Source: Sphingomonas dokdonensis
GTDB lineage: Bacteria; Pseudomonadota; Alphaproteobacteria; Sphingomonadales; Sphingomonadaceae
Reading direction: 5' to 3'
Length of the DNA stretch: 64,000 bases
NCBI RefSeq assembly: GCF_002197685.1
Contig: NZ_NBBI01000005.1
Span: 140,568 to 204,567, forward strand
Part shown: positions 53,260 through 61,374 of the stretch, piece by piece
How positions within the stretch are numbered: the first letter of the stretch is position 1
Layout of the letters: each line of letters begins with the position of its first letter
Notes under the pieces: model-generated
What the model was told of the DNA's origin: nothing
The model's database searches: none
What the model saw: the letters and a program-made list of their open reading frames with translations, nothing else
Position numbers and translations under genes: made by a program

Positions 53260-53439
53260 TCAGTGAAGCTTGGCGATCGACAGGCCGTCCTTCTTCGCCT
53301 GATCCTTCACCGATTCCTCGCTGCGGGTCAGCGCCTTGGCGATCGCCTTCACCGCCATGCCCTTCTTGGCGAGTGTATGCAGCTTCTGGATCTCGTCGGG
53401 GCGCCACGGCTGGCGGTGTCGTTCGAAGCGTTCGGCCAT
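53260..53439 (-). CDS. Small HTH/Myb-like protein, 59 aa
   Basis: A 59-aa basic protein with MAERFERHRQPWRPDEIQKL at the N-terminus, HTLAKKGMAVKAIAKALTRS in the middle and EESVKDQAKKDGLSIAKLH at the end. The WRPDEI-then-GMAVKAIAKAL pattern is a SANT/Myb-like or sigma-type helix-turn-helix, as in many alphaproteobacterial small DNA-binding proteins. Its ATG is followed by only eight bases to the next gene start (53251), so it is probably the first gene of that transcript. Function unknown. Confidence 0.85.
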   Translation of the reverse strand: MAERFERHRQPWRPDEIQKLHTLAKKGMAVKAIAKALTRSEESVKDQAKKDGLSIAKLH

Positions 53440-53527
53440 GGAGGTGATGTAGTGATGCCGCGGACCGGCTGAAAGGAAAATTGGCTGACGCGAAGGTAGG
53501 CTAGCGCCGTTATCGCCTTATCACCCT

Positions 53528-53634
53528 CGTCATCCCGGCCTTGAGCCGGGATCCATGGCGCAACGAGCGCTGCGTGACATAGTGAAGCACAGCGCGCGCC
53601 GATAGTTGGATCCCGGCGCAAGGCCGGGATGACG
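53528..53634. repeat. REP-like inverted doublet
   Basis: The element CATCCCGGCCTTGAGCCGGG (53530-53549) is followed by the inverse, with core TCCCGGCGCAAGGCCGGGAT at 53611-53630, 60 bases apart. The doublet can form one long hairpin. The remaining 235-base gap between the 59-aa gene start and prfC shows no gene. Confidence 0.8.
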
Positions 53635-53674
53635 GCGCTTTCAGGATGCGCGCTTGTGACTCGGCTAGGGTGAG

Positions 53675-55201
53675 CTAGCGCTCCCGCGTCGCCGCGAACG
53701 TCACCTTCGAATACCGATCGGCGATATAGCCCACTTCCCACGCGCTCTTCGCCAGGAACACCGGATTGCCATCACGATCCTTCGCCAGCGCGCCGCGGTT
53801 CAGATCCATGAAGTCCTTCAGCGCCGTCGGATCCGCCGCCGTGATCCACCGCGCGGTATCGTAAGGCGACGCCTCGAGGTTCGCCCCGACCTTATACTCC
53901 GCCTCCAGCCGCGACAGCAGCACGTCGAGCTGCAGCTGCCCGACGACGCCGATGATCCAGTTCGATCCGATCTCGGGATAGAACACCTGGATCACGCCCT
54001 CTTCGGACAGATCGTCCAAAGCCTTGCGCAACTGCTTGGTCTTGGTCGGGTCCTTCAGCGCCACACGGCGCAGGATCTCCGGCGCGAAGTTCGGCAGCCC
54101 AGTGATCCGCACTCCCGGCTTTTCGCTCAGCGTATCGCCCACCCGCAGCGTGCCGTGGTTGGGAATACCGATGATGTCGCCCGGAAACGCCTCGTCCGCG
54201 ATCTCGCGATCCTGCGCGAAGAACAGGATCGGCGAATGCACCGCGATCGGCTTGCCGTGCCCCGTCGGCGTCAGCTTCATGCCGCGCTTGAACGTGCCCG
54301 AGCACAGCCGCATGAACGCGATCCGGTCGCGGTGCTGCGGGTCCATGTTGGCCTGCACCTTGAAGACGAAGCCGGTGACGTCCTTCTCGTCGGGCTGCAC
54401 CGGCGCGGGCTCGGCCGGCTGCGGGCGCGGCGGCGGCGCGAAATCGGCGAGCGCGGCGATCAGCTCGGCCGGGCCGAAATCCTTCAGCGCCGATCCGAAA
54501 TACACCGGCGTCAGGTCGCCCGCGCGATAGGCCTCGGCATCGAACGCGGCATAGCCGGCCTGCGCCAGCTCGATCTCCTCGGCCACGTCGACGGGCAGTT
54601 CGGGCGCCTCCTCAACGCGCCCCTGGAAATTGCGGCTGTCGCCATCGGGCCGGCTGATGCGATTGGTCTTGAGGTCCAGCACGCCCTCGAACGTGCCGCC
54701 CATGCCGACCGGCCAGCTCATCGGGCACACGTCCAGCGCCAGCACGTCGGCGATCTCGTCAAGCAGCTCGAACACCGGCCGCCCCTCGCGATCCACCTTG
54801 TTGACGAAGGTGATGATCGGCACGTTCCGGAGGCGGCACACCTCGAACAGCTTGCGCGTCTGCGCCTCGATGCCGCGCGCCGCGTCGATCACCATCACCG
54901 CCGAATCGACCGCGGTCAGCGTGCGATAGGTGTCCTCGCTGAAATCCTCGTGCCCCGGCGTATCGAGCAGGTTGAAGAACACGCCATCCTTCTCGAACGT
55001 CATGACGCTCGACGTCACCGAGATGCCGCGCTGCTGCTCGATCTTCATCCAGTCCGATCGCGCGCGCCGATTCTGGCCCCGTGCCTTCACCTCGCCGGCG
55101 AGATGGATTGCGCCGCCGACATACAGCAGCTTTTCGGTCAGCGTGGTCTTGCCGGCGTCGGGGTGCGAGATGATCGCGAAGGTACGGCGGGGAGAAGGCA
55201 T
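53675..55201 (-). CDS. prfC: Peptide chain release factor 3
   Basis: A 508-aa GTPase that removes RF1/RF2 from terminating ribosomes. Motifs: G1 ISHPDAGKTTLTEKLL, RSDWMKIEQQRGISVTSSVM (switch I with EQQRGIS), G3 LLDTPGHEDFSEDTYR, G4 TFVNKVDREGR. Domain II (FVFKVQANMDPQHRDRIAFM) and the C-terminal region (GVVGQLQLDVLLSRLEAEYK) follow. It keeps the RF3-specific insertions and lacks EF-G domain IV. Start ATG at 55201. It is downstream of thrC in the same orientation, with a repeat between. Confidence 0.96.
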   Translation of the reverse strand: MPSPRRTFAIISHPDAGKTTLTEKLLYVGGAIHLAGEVKARGQNRRARSDWMKIEQQRGISVTSSVMTFEKDGVFFNLLDTPGHEDFSEDTYRTLTAVDSAVMVIDAARGIEAQTRKLFEVCRLRNVPIITFVNKVDREGRPVFELLDEIADVLALDVCPMSWPVGMGGTFEGVLDLKTNRISRPDGDSRNFQGRVEEAPELPVDVAEEIELAQAGYAAFDAEAYRAGDLTPVYFGSALKDFGPAELIAALADFAPPPRPQPAEPAPVQPDEKDVTGFVFKVQANMDPQHRDRIAFMRLCSGTFKRGMKLTPTGHGKPIAVHSPILFFAQDREIADEAFPGDIIGIPNHGTLRVGDTLSEKPGVRITGLPNFAPEILRRVALKDPTKTKQLRKALDDLSEEGVIQVFYPEIGSNWIIGVVGQLQLDVLLSRLEAEYKVGANLEASPYDTARWITAADPTALKDFMDLNRGALAKDRDGNPVFLAKSAWEVGYIADRYSKVTFAATRER

Positions 55202-55240
55202 TGCAGAATCCTGGAATCAGAGGCGCGCGCCGACCTCAGC

Positions 55241-55322
55241 TCGTTCGTGCTGAGCTTGTCGAAGCACGTGCCCCGAAAGGTGCCACATGTGACACGCCCT
55301 TCGACAAGCTCAGGGCGAACGG
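55241..55322. repeat. Inverted pair of the dispersed GTGCTGAGCTTGTCGAAGCAC element
   Basis: TCGTTCGTGCTGAGCTTGTC (55241-55260) continues as GAAGCACGTGCC, and the inverse GCCCTTCGACAAGCTCAGGG lies at 55296-55315. It is the second occurrence of this element in the window, the first being at 27377-27457. Here it lies between two same-strand genes (thrC and prfC), not between convergent ones. Confidence 0.75.
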
Positions 55323-55325
55323 ACG

Positions 55326-56723
55326 TTAAGAACGCGGGGTTGCGCGCGCCGCGATATAGTCACTTACCGCGGCAAAGGTAGCGTCCAATGTGTCGAACGC
55401 TTCCTCGCGCTCGAACAGGTCGCCGACGCGCTTGGGCAATCGGGCGCTCATCCCCGTCGCCCGCTCCACCGCCTCGGGGAACTTGGCCGGGTGCGCCGTC
55501 GCCAGCGTCACGGTCGGCACGTTCAGCGTCTGCCGCCGTGCCGCCGCCAGCGCGATCGCGGTATGCGGGTCGATCACCTCATTGGCATGTTCCTGCGCCC
55601 AGCGCATCGCCATCGCCATGCCGTCGGCATCGACGCTCGCGCTGGTCAGGTGCGTCGCCGCGCCCTCATGCTGCGCATTGGTCAGCCGCATTGCCCTTGA
55701 CGCCTCGAAGCCGCCCATCTGCCCCGCCAGCGCCACGCCGTCGCGTCCGCCGAGGTCAAACAACAGCCGCTCGAAATTGGAGGACACCTGAATGTCCATC
55801 GACGGGGTCGCGGTCGGCACCACCGTGGCCGAGGAATAATCCCCGGCCGACAGCGCGCGGTGCAGGATGTCGTTGACGTTGGTCGCCACCACCAGCCGCG
55901 CCACCGGCAGCCCCATCTTGGCCGCGACATAGCCGGCGAACACGTCGCCGAAATTGCCCGTCGGCACGCTGAACGCAACCTCACGCTCGGGCGCACCCAG
56001 CCGCACGGCGGCGTAGAAATAATAGACCACCTGCGCCATCAGCCGCGCCCAGTTGATCGAATTCACCGCGCTCAGCCGGAAGCGACGCGAGAAGCCGGCG
56101 TCGTTGAACATCGCCTTCACCAGCGCCTGCGCCGTGTCGAAATCGCCGCGGATCGCGATGTTATGCACGTTGGGCGCGCGCACCGTCGTCATCTGCCGCC
56201 GCTGCACCTCGCTGACGCGGCCCGCCGGATGCAGCATGAAGATGTCGATACCCGCGCGTCCCGCCACCGCGTCGATCGCCGCCGATCCGGTGTCGCCGCT
56301 GGTCGCCCCGACGATCGTCAGCGATCCCTCATTGTCGCCGGTCAGGAACCGTTCGAACAGAAGGCCAAGCAGCTGCAACGCCACGTCCTTGAACGCCAGC
56401 GTTGGCCCATGGAACAGCTCCAACAGCCATTGGTCATGATCCAGCTGCTTCAGCGGCGTGACGGCCGCATGCGCGAAGCGGCCATAGGCTTGCTCGCACA
56501 GCCCGCGCAGCTCGTCGCGGGTCAGCGTGTCGCCGACGAACGGCGCCATCACCGCCACCGCGGTATCGACATAGGAGAGGTTCGCCAGCCCCGCGATCTC
56601 GTCCCGCGACAGCGTCGGCCACGCCTCCGGCACATAAAGCCCGCCGTCCGAGGCAAGCCCGGCGAGCGTCGCGCCGCGAAAGTCGAGGGTCGGGGCGGCT
56701 CCACGGGTGCTGATGTAGCGCAT
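55326..56723 (-). CDS. thrC: Threonine synthase
   Basis: PLP enzyme converting O-phosphohomoserine to threonine. The 465-aa length is the long bacterial type. The PLP lysine is in LFHGPTLAFKDVALQLLG, the phosphate loop in TIVGATSGDTGSAAIDAVAG, and FSVPTGNFGDVFAGYVAAKM is conserved. Start ATG at 56723 gives MRYISTRGAAPTLDFRGAT, a standard N-terminus. It follows surf1 downstream of the cytochrome oxidase block on the same strand with a 678-base gap. In related genomes thrC lies close to these oxidase genes. Confidence 0.96.
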   Translation of the reverse strand: MRYISTRGAAPTLDFRGATLAGLASDGGLYVPEAWPTLSRDEIAGLANLSYVDTAVAVMAPFVGDTLTRDELRGLCEQAYGRFAHAAVTPLKQLDHDQWLLELFHGPTLAFKDVALQLLGLLFERFLTGDNEGSLTIVGATSGDTGSAAIDAVAGRAGIDIFMLHPAGRVSEVQRRQMTTVRAPNVHNIAIRGDFDTAQALVKAMFNDAGFSRRFRLSAVNSINWARLMAQVVYYFYAAVRLGAPEREVAFSVPTGNFGDVFAGYVAAKMGLPVARLVVATNVNDILHRALSAGDYSSATVVPTATPSMDIQVSSNFERLLFDLGGRDGVALAGQMGGFEASRAMRLTNAQHEGAATHLTSASVDADGMAMAMRWAQEHANEVIDPHTAIALAAARRQTLNVPTVTLATAHPAKFPEAVERATGMSARLPKRVGDLFEREEAFDTLDATFAAVSDYIAARATPRS

Positions 56724-57401
56724 GGACGTGCCGGTTAGCCGTGCCGGCGGCGCGAGACAACTACGCCGAGCTATCACCCCGCAAAGCCCGCCTTGCCCGC
56801 GTCGTCACCATCCGCAACCAAAGCCCGAACTCCGCCCGCACCAAGCCCCCTCCTCGCCGAACGCCGGGGCTCAATTGGGAAACAACAGCGCCGTCCGCCA
56901 CGCCAGCCAGCGCCCATCCGCGCCTCATCCGACATTCCGGGCGCGCGCCATATCCAGCGCGTCACCCCGGCCCTGCGCCGGGGTCCAACCCTCCGCACGC
57001 ACTGTCACTCGTGCTTTCGATCGAAAACCCTGCCGTTCGGTCCCATCAAGCGCCGCACCGAAGCGCCTGGCACCGCGCCCCTACGCGCCCCAACACCGCC
57101 CCCACCGATCACGGCAGCCAGAACGATCCCCCACTCGTCACCCCGGCCGGATGCCGGGGTCCACCCATCCGCAAACGTGACAGCCGAATATCTGCGGCAC
57201 CCCGGATGCTGCGACAGCCCCGGCATGACGTCGTGAGTGCGGCAACGTGTCGCGCCTTGGCCGCGAACGTCGGCGAAAGAAAAGCGTTTGCGCTGCGCAG
57301 GGCTGTTTGCGCTGGGCTGATCCAGGCGCGGACGCGAAAAGCGTTTGCGCGGCTCACCCCTCTTGGAATCACGGCGATACATGAGCGGCGTGAAACCGCC
57401 C
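56724..57401. repeat. 678-base intergenic region with REP-like palindromes
   Basis: No gene is supported between thrC and surf1. REP-like palindromes with the variant CACCCCGG...CCGGGGTCC lie at 56961-56990 and 57136-57165 in the same orientation, and a diverged inverse (CCCCGGCATGACG) lies near 57220-57231. The first element has a G/C-rich spacer. Open frames in this region are on both strands with low-complexity residues and look like shadow ORFs. Confidence 0.65.
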
Positions 57402-58004
57402 TCAGCGCCGCATCCGCCGCCTGAGCGCCAGCACGTAGATCACCGCCGCCAACGCCGCAAAGAACAGCCACTGCCCCGCATAGGCGAGGTGATTGTTCGG
57501 CACGATCCCCACGTCGGGCCGCGTATTCGCGTTCAGCCCCGCCGCCGGCGTGTCGGCCACCAGCAGCATCTCCTGCGGCACGTGGTTGAACAGCCGCGCG
57601 ATCATCGGCGTGGCATCGGGCGCATGACTGATCCAGCCGCGCACCAGCCCGCCACCCCAGGTCACCTCGCGGAACGGCTCGCGCGTGGTGCCCAGCTGCA
57701 CCTTGATCGACGGCACGCCCGCCGCCGTCCGGCATTCGGCGATCAGACGATAGCCCGCGCTCCCTGCCCCCGCGCGCGTGATGCCGAGCACCTCCCGGCA
57801 ATCGGCGGCGGTGCGGCGAAACAGCAGGCTGTCGTCGGGTCCATGCGGAAAGGCGACCGGTGGGCGCGACGGATTGTCGGCCAGCTGCGCCAGTTGCGCC
57901 TCTTTCTCGGGCAGGCGCACCAGTCCCTGCCACAAGCCCAAAGTGATCATGATTGCGACCGCCACGACCACCAGGATCGTCGGCACGATCGGGATGCGCT
58001 TCAT
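57402..58004 (-). CDS. SURF1 family cytochrome oxidase biogenesis protein
   Basis: A 200-aa inner-membrane protein with helices at the two ends (PTILVVVAVAIMITLGLWQG and HLAYAGQWLFFAALAAVIYV), the SURF1 pattern of an outer-facing domain between two anchors. Conserved features include GLWQGLVRLPEKEA, QLGTTREPFREVTWGGGLVRG and NNHLAYAGQWLFFA. SURF1 helps insert heme a into the CuB site of subunit I. At 200 aa it is shorter than many SURF1 proteins. Its ATG overlaps the DUF983 stop by four bases (ATGA). Confidence 0.92.
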   Translation of the reverse strand: MKRIPIVPTILVVVAVAIMITLGLWQGLVRLPEKEAQLAQLADNPSRPPVAFPHGPDDSLLFRRTAADCREVLGITRAGAGSAGYRLIAECRTAAGVPSIKVQLGTTREPFREVTWGGGLVRGWISHAPDATPMIARLFNHVPQEMLLVADTPAAGLNANTRPDVGIVPNNHLAYAGQWLFFAALAAVIYVLALRRRMRR

Positions 58005-58390
58005 CGCCGCACCCGCCCTTCGGCCGCGCGGTTGCGATATTCCAGCGCGAGCAGCCAGCCCTTGGCGATGCGCAGGCTGCCCAGCACGCCCGCCAGCGTC
58101 ACCGGTATCCAGATCAGCACATGCACCCACCAGGGCGGGGAGACGCTCAGCTCCAGCGCGATCGCGCCCACCGTCACCAGCGTGCCCAGGATGAGTGTCA
58201 GGAAAGCCGCCGGCCCGTCGCCGACGTTGAACGCCGAAATGTCGAGTCCGCAGGCACGGCAGCGATCGGCAAACCGGATCCATCCGGCGAACAGGTCGGG
58301 GGCGCCGCAACGCGGGCACAGCCCCTTTACCCCACAATCGAAAGGGCGCGGCTCACCACCGTGGGGAGCCGCGCCCTTGTCGTCCGTCAT
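58001..58390 (-). CDS. DUF983 family protein
   Basis: A 129-aa protein with an N-terminal zinc-binding region (LCPRCGAPDLFAGW then RCRACGLDISAF, a CxxC pair) and two membrane segments (FLTLILGTLVTVGAIALEL and VHVLIWIPVTLAGVLGSLRI). This is the DUF983 family, found beside cytochrome oxidase assembly genes in alphaproteobacteria; function unknown. Start ATG at 58390. It overlaps surf1 downstream (ATGA) and follows coxC by seven bases. Confidence 0.92.
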   Translation of the reverse strand: MTDDKGAAPHGGEPRPFDCGVKGLCPRCGAPDLFAGWIRFADRCRACGLDISAFNVGDGPAAFLTLILGTLVTVGAIALELSVSPPWWVHVLIWIPVTLAGVLGSLRIAKGWLLALEYRNRAAEGRVRR

Positions 58391-58397
58391 CGGAGGA

Positions 58398-59321
58398 TCA
58401 GCCGCCGTGGACCGGCGCGCCCCAGCCACCCCAGATGTAGATCGAGACGAACAGGAACAGCCACACCACGTCGACGAAGTGCCAGTACCAGGCCGCCGCC
58501 TCGAAGCCGAAATGCTGCTTGGGCGTGAAGTCGCCCTTGTACGCGCGGATCAGGCAGACGATCAGGAAGATCGTGCCGACGATCACGTGGAAACCGTGGA
58601 AACCGGTCGCCATGTAGAAGGCCGCGCCATAGTTGATCCCCTTGAACGGGAACGGCGCGTGGATGTACTCATACGCCTGGATGCTGCTGAAGATCAGGCC
58701 CAGCACGATCGTCAGCCACAGGCCCTTGAGCACGCCGTCGTTCTCGCCGACGCCGATCATGCCCCACACGCCGGTCTTCTCGCCGCCGCGCTGGTTGTGG
58801 ATCAGCGCATGGTGCGCCCAGGTCACCGTGGTGCCCGACAGCAGCAGAATGATCGTGTTGAGCAGCGGCAGCTCGAACGCGTTGATGACCTCCAGCCCCT
58901 TGGGCGGCCATTGCGCGGCGATCGCCAGCGCCTCGCTCGACCGCTCCACCGCGCCGTCGATGAAGCCGATCGCGTCGGGGAACAGCGCGAAATCGAAATA
59001 GGCCCAGAACCAGCCCACGAAGAACATCACCTCGGAGGCGATGAACAGGATCATGCCGTAGCGGAAATGCAGCTGCACCACCGGCGTGTGATCGCCCGCA
59101 TGCGCTTCCTTGATGACGTTGCGCCACCAGGAGAACATGGAAAACAGCACCGCGGCCAGGCCCGCGAAGAACAACAGCCCCCCGCCGTTCGGCTTGCCGA
59201 CGTGCCCACCGTGCATCCACATGATGCCGCCGGCCGCCATCGCCAGCGCGGAGAACGAGCTGATCATCGGCCAGGGATCGGGAGGCAGAATATGGTATTG
59301 GTGGTTCTTGGCGCCGGCCAT
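58398..59321 (-). CDS. ctaE: Cytochrome c oxidase subunit 3
   Basis: A 307-aa subunit III of an aa3-type cytochrome c oxidase, with seven helices. Visible features are NHQYHILPPDPWPMISSFSA, SEVMFFVGWFWAYFDFALFP with the conserved acidic residue, LLSGTTVTWAHHALIHNQ, and the C-terminal EAAAWYWHFVDVVWLFLFVS with the HFVD motif. It sits between ctaG and DUF983 in the same orientation. The oxidase is the terminal enzyme of aerobic respiration. Confidence 0.97.
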   Translation of the reverse strand: MAGAKNHQYHILPPDPWPMISSFSALAMAAGGIMWMHGGHVGKPNGGGLLFFAGLAAVLFSMFSWWRNVIKEAHAGDHTPVVQLHFRYGMILFIASEVMFFVGWFWAYFDFALFPDAIGFIDGAVERSSEALAIAAQWPPKGLEVINAFELPLLNTIILLLSGTTVTWAHHALIHNQRGGEKTGVWGMIGVGENDGVLKGLWLTIVLGLIFSSIQAYEYIHAPFPFKGINYGAAFYMATGFHGFHVIVGTIFLIVCLIRAYKGDFTPKQHFGFEAAAWYWHFVDVVWLFLFVSIYIWGGWGAPVHGG

Positions 59322-59358
59322 CGGGCTCTTCCCCTTAGATACTCGAATTTTCGACCGC

Positions 59359-59904
59359 TTAGCTCGACGCCTTGTCCGAATCTACCGGGTAAAACGTGTA
59401 GCTGAGCGTGATGGTCTCGATATCGCGCGTGTCGGGATCCTCAAGGATTTTCGGATCAACGAAATAGATCACCGGCATGCGCATGCTCTCGCCCGCCTTC
59501 AGCGTCTGCTGGGTGAAGCAGAAACATTCGATCTTGGTGAAATATTTGCCCGCCTGCTCCGGCGTGACGTTGAACGTCGCGGTGCCGGTCACCTCGGTCG
59601 CGGCGCGATTCGTCGCGTTGAAGAACGCCATGTTGCGCGCGCCCACCGCCACCGTCTGGCTCGATTGCTCGGCCGTGAAGCGCCAGGGCAGGCGGGTGTT
59701 GGTGTTGGCGTCGAAATCGATCTTCATCTGCGCCGACGTCGCGCCCGGCGCTTCGTTGCCGCGCTGCGTGGTGCCGGCATAGCCCGTCACCTGGCAGAAC
59801 AGGCGGTAAAGCGGCACGCTGGCGAAGGCGAGGCCGGTCATGAAGCAGATGCTGAACACCGCGAAGGCGGCGGTGCGCCCCTTGCTGGAAAATACCCGGA
59901 TCAT
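59359..59904 (-). CDS. ctaG: Cytochrome c oxidase assembly protein CtaG/Cox11
   Basis: A 181-aa copper chaperone for CuB, with one N-terminal helix (TAAFAVFSICFMTGLAFASV) and a periplasmic beta domain. The copper-binding CFCF motif is in KIECFCFTQQTLKAGESMRM, and PVIYFVDPKILEDPDT precedes the C-terminus. Start ATG at 59904, overlapping the stop of the upstream 46-aa gene by four bases. The coupling ctaB-small ORF-ctaG-ctaE is standard in alphaproteobacteria. Confidence 0.97.
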   Translation of the reverse strand: MIRVFSSKGRTAAFAVFSICFMTGLAFASVPLYRLFCQVTGYAGTTQRGNEAPGATSAQMKIDFDANTNTRLPWRFTAEQSSQTVAVGARNMAFFNATNRAATEVTGTATFNVTPEQAGKYFTKIECFCFTQQTLKAGESMRMPVIYFVDPKILEDPDTRDIETITLSYTFYPVDSDKASS

Positions 59905-60041
59905 CGCGCGTCGATCCCCTGCTGGATCTTCACCAGCGAGATCGCGAACACCAGGATCACGAACAGGCCCAGCAGCACCGCCATCACGATCGAGCGGCTC
60001 TTCTGCCGTGCGCGCACCAGATCCTCGTCGTCCTGTCTCAT
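59901..60041 (-). CDS. Small membrane protein between ctaB and ctaG, 46 aa (CoxF-like)
   Basis: A 46-aa peptide: basic/acidic N-terminus [20 protein letters not shown] followed by one hydrophobic segment ([20 protein letters not shown]). Its start overlaps the ctaB stop by four bases and its stop overlaps the ctaG start by four bases, so translation is tightly coupled at both ends. Similar peptides lie at this spot in rhizobia and other alphaproteobacteria and are called CoxF or cytochrome oxidase-associated. Function unknown. Confidence 0.85.
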   Translation of the reverse strand: MRQDDEDLVRARQKSRSIVMAVLLGLFVILVFAISLVKIQQGIDAR

Positions 60042-60937
60042 GCCATCCACCGATCGACCACCAGGGCCGCAAAAATCACGAAAAGATACAGGATCGAATA
60101 TTTGAACAGTGCCTTTTCGGGCAGCATCGCATCATCCGCACCCGTCGTGCGCGCCGCCACCTTCAGCGCCAGCAGCGCGAACCAGCCCGTCAGCGCGAGC
60201 GAGGACAGGCCGTAGATCGCGCCCGTCAGCTCCAGCGGCCACGGCAGCACCGCGGCGAACGCCATCGGGATCGTGTAAAGCCCGATCTGCCGCCGCGTCA
60301 CCTTTTCGCCCGCCACCACCGGCAGCATCGGCACGCCGGCATTGGCGTAATCGGTCTTCACGAACAGCGCGAGCGCCCAGAAATGCGGCGGCGTCCACAG
60401 GAAGACGAGCATGAACATGAGCAGCGGCAGCAGCGCCACCTGCCCCGTCGCCGCGGCCCAGCCGATCAGCGGCGGAAACGCGCCCGCCGCGCCGCCGATC
60501 ACGATGTTCTGCGGCGTGCGGCGCTTCAGCCAGACGGTATAGATCAGGACGTAGAACAGGATGGAGACGAGCAGGATCGCCGCGGCGGCAAGGTTCAGCG
60601 CCAGCCCCATCAGGATGACCGAGAACGCGCCCAGCCCCACGCCGAAATGCAGCGCGGATTGCCGCTCCATTCGCCCCGCGGGAAGCGGCCGCCCGGCGGT
60701 GCGCTTCATCATCGCGTCGAGATCGGCCTCATACCATTGGTTGAGCGTCCCCGCCGCGCCCGCACCCATCGCGATGCACAGGATCGCGGTGAACCCCAGC
60801 ACCGGATGGATCGCCACCGGCGCCGCCAGCATCCCGCACAGCCCCGTGAACACCACCAGCGACAGCACGCGCGGCTTGGTGAGCGCAAGAAAGTCCCGCC
60901 AGTCGGCCGGCGGCAAAAGGGGCGTTGCAGGTGTCAT
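60038..60937 (-). CDS. ctaB: Heme o synthase (protoheme IX farnesyltransferase)
   Basis: A 299-aa UbiA-type prenyltransferase with nine helices that adds a farnesyl group to heme b. The first Asp-rich motif [20 protein letters not shown] and the second loop ([19 protein letters not shown]) are intact, and [18 protein letters not shown] is conserved. First gene of the ctaB-small ORF-ctaG-ctaE run. Normally coxB and coxA precede ctaB, but here the upstream side is an intergenic repeat cluster. Confidence 0.97.
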   Translation of the reverse strand: MTPATPLLPPADWRDFLALTKPRVLSLVVFTGLCGMLAAPVAIHPVLGFTAILCIAMGAGAAGTLNQWYEADLDAMMKRTAGRPLPAGRMERQSALHFGVGLGAFSVILMGLALNLAAAAILLVSILFYVLIYTVWLKRRTPQNIVIGGAAGAFPPLIGWAAATGQVALLPLLMFMLVFLWTPPHFWALALFVKTDYANAGVPMLPVVAGEKVTRRQIGLYTIPMAFAAVLPWPLELTGAIYGLSSLALTGWFALLALKVAARTTGADDAMLPEKALFKYSILYLFVIFAALVVDRWMA

Positions 60938-61374
60938 CGGTTAACAGGGGGCCATAGTCGCTTGCGATAGCGGGGGAAAGGGGAACCATCGGCGTGTGCC
61001 CACGTCATCTCGGCCGAAGCGCCGGGATCCAAGGCGCCGCAAGCGATGGTGCCAGAGGGGCAGACGACACCGCCCTCGGAAAAATGGATTCCGGATCAAG
61101 TCCGGGATGATGCGGTCGGACCACCCAACGCCACCCCAACACGTCATGCCGGGCATGTCCCGGCATCCACCGTCCCGCACATCCAACATCACCCGCACAT
61201 TCAACACCAGCGGCGTTCGCGGAGGGCTGGATGTCGGCACAAGGCCGGCATGACGGTCGCGACTCGCTACCTACTCCTCCCCTTCGCACGTCATCCCCTG
61301 CTCAGGCGGGGATCAACACGCGCAGGTCTCACGAGGAAAGCCGGGCTCAGCGGCTAGAGCCTGCCCTGCACCCC
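60938..61374. repeat. 437-base region of REP-like palindromes upstream of ctaB
   Basis: No gene is supported. At least five REP-like palindromes of several variants occur: about 61004-61034 (CATCTCGGC...GCCGGGATCC), 61084-61111 (inverse form), 61143-61170 (CATGCCGGG...CCCGGCATCC), 61228-61256 (inverse), and 61289-61315 (CATCCCCTG...). They alternate in orientation, forming successive inverted doublets. This is the densest repeat cluster in the window and could fold into several hairpins. Confidence 0.7.

Noticed and set aside
56741..57424. 227-codon frame in the thrC-surf1 gap
   Set aside because: Runs through REP-like palindromes with Pro/Ala/Arg-rich low complexity and no motif; no counterpart or ribosome site.
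57345..59405. 686-codon plus-strand frame opposite surf1, DUF983 and ctaE
   Set aside because: Covers three well-supported genes antisense and has no recognisable domain.
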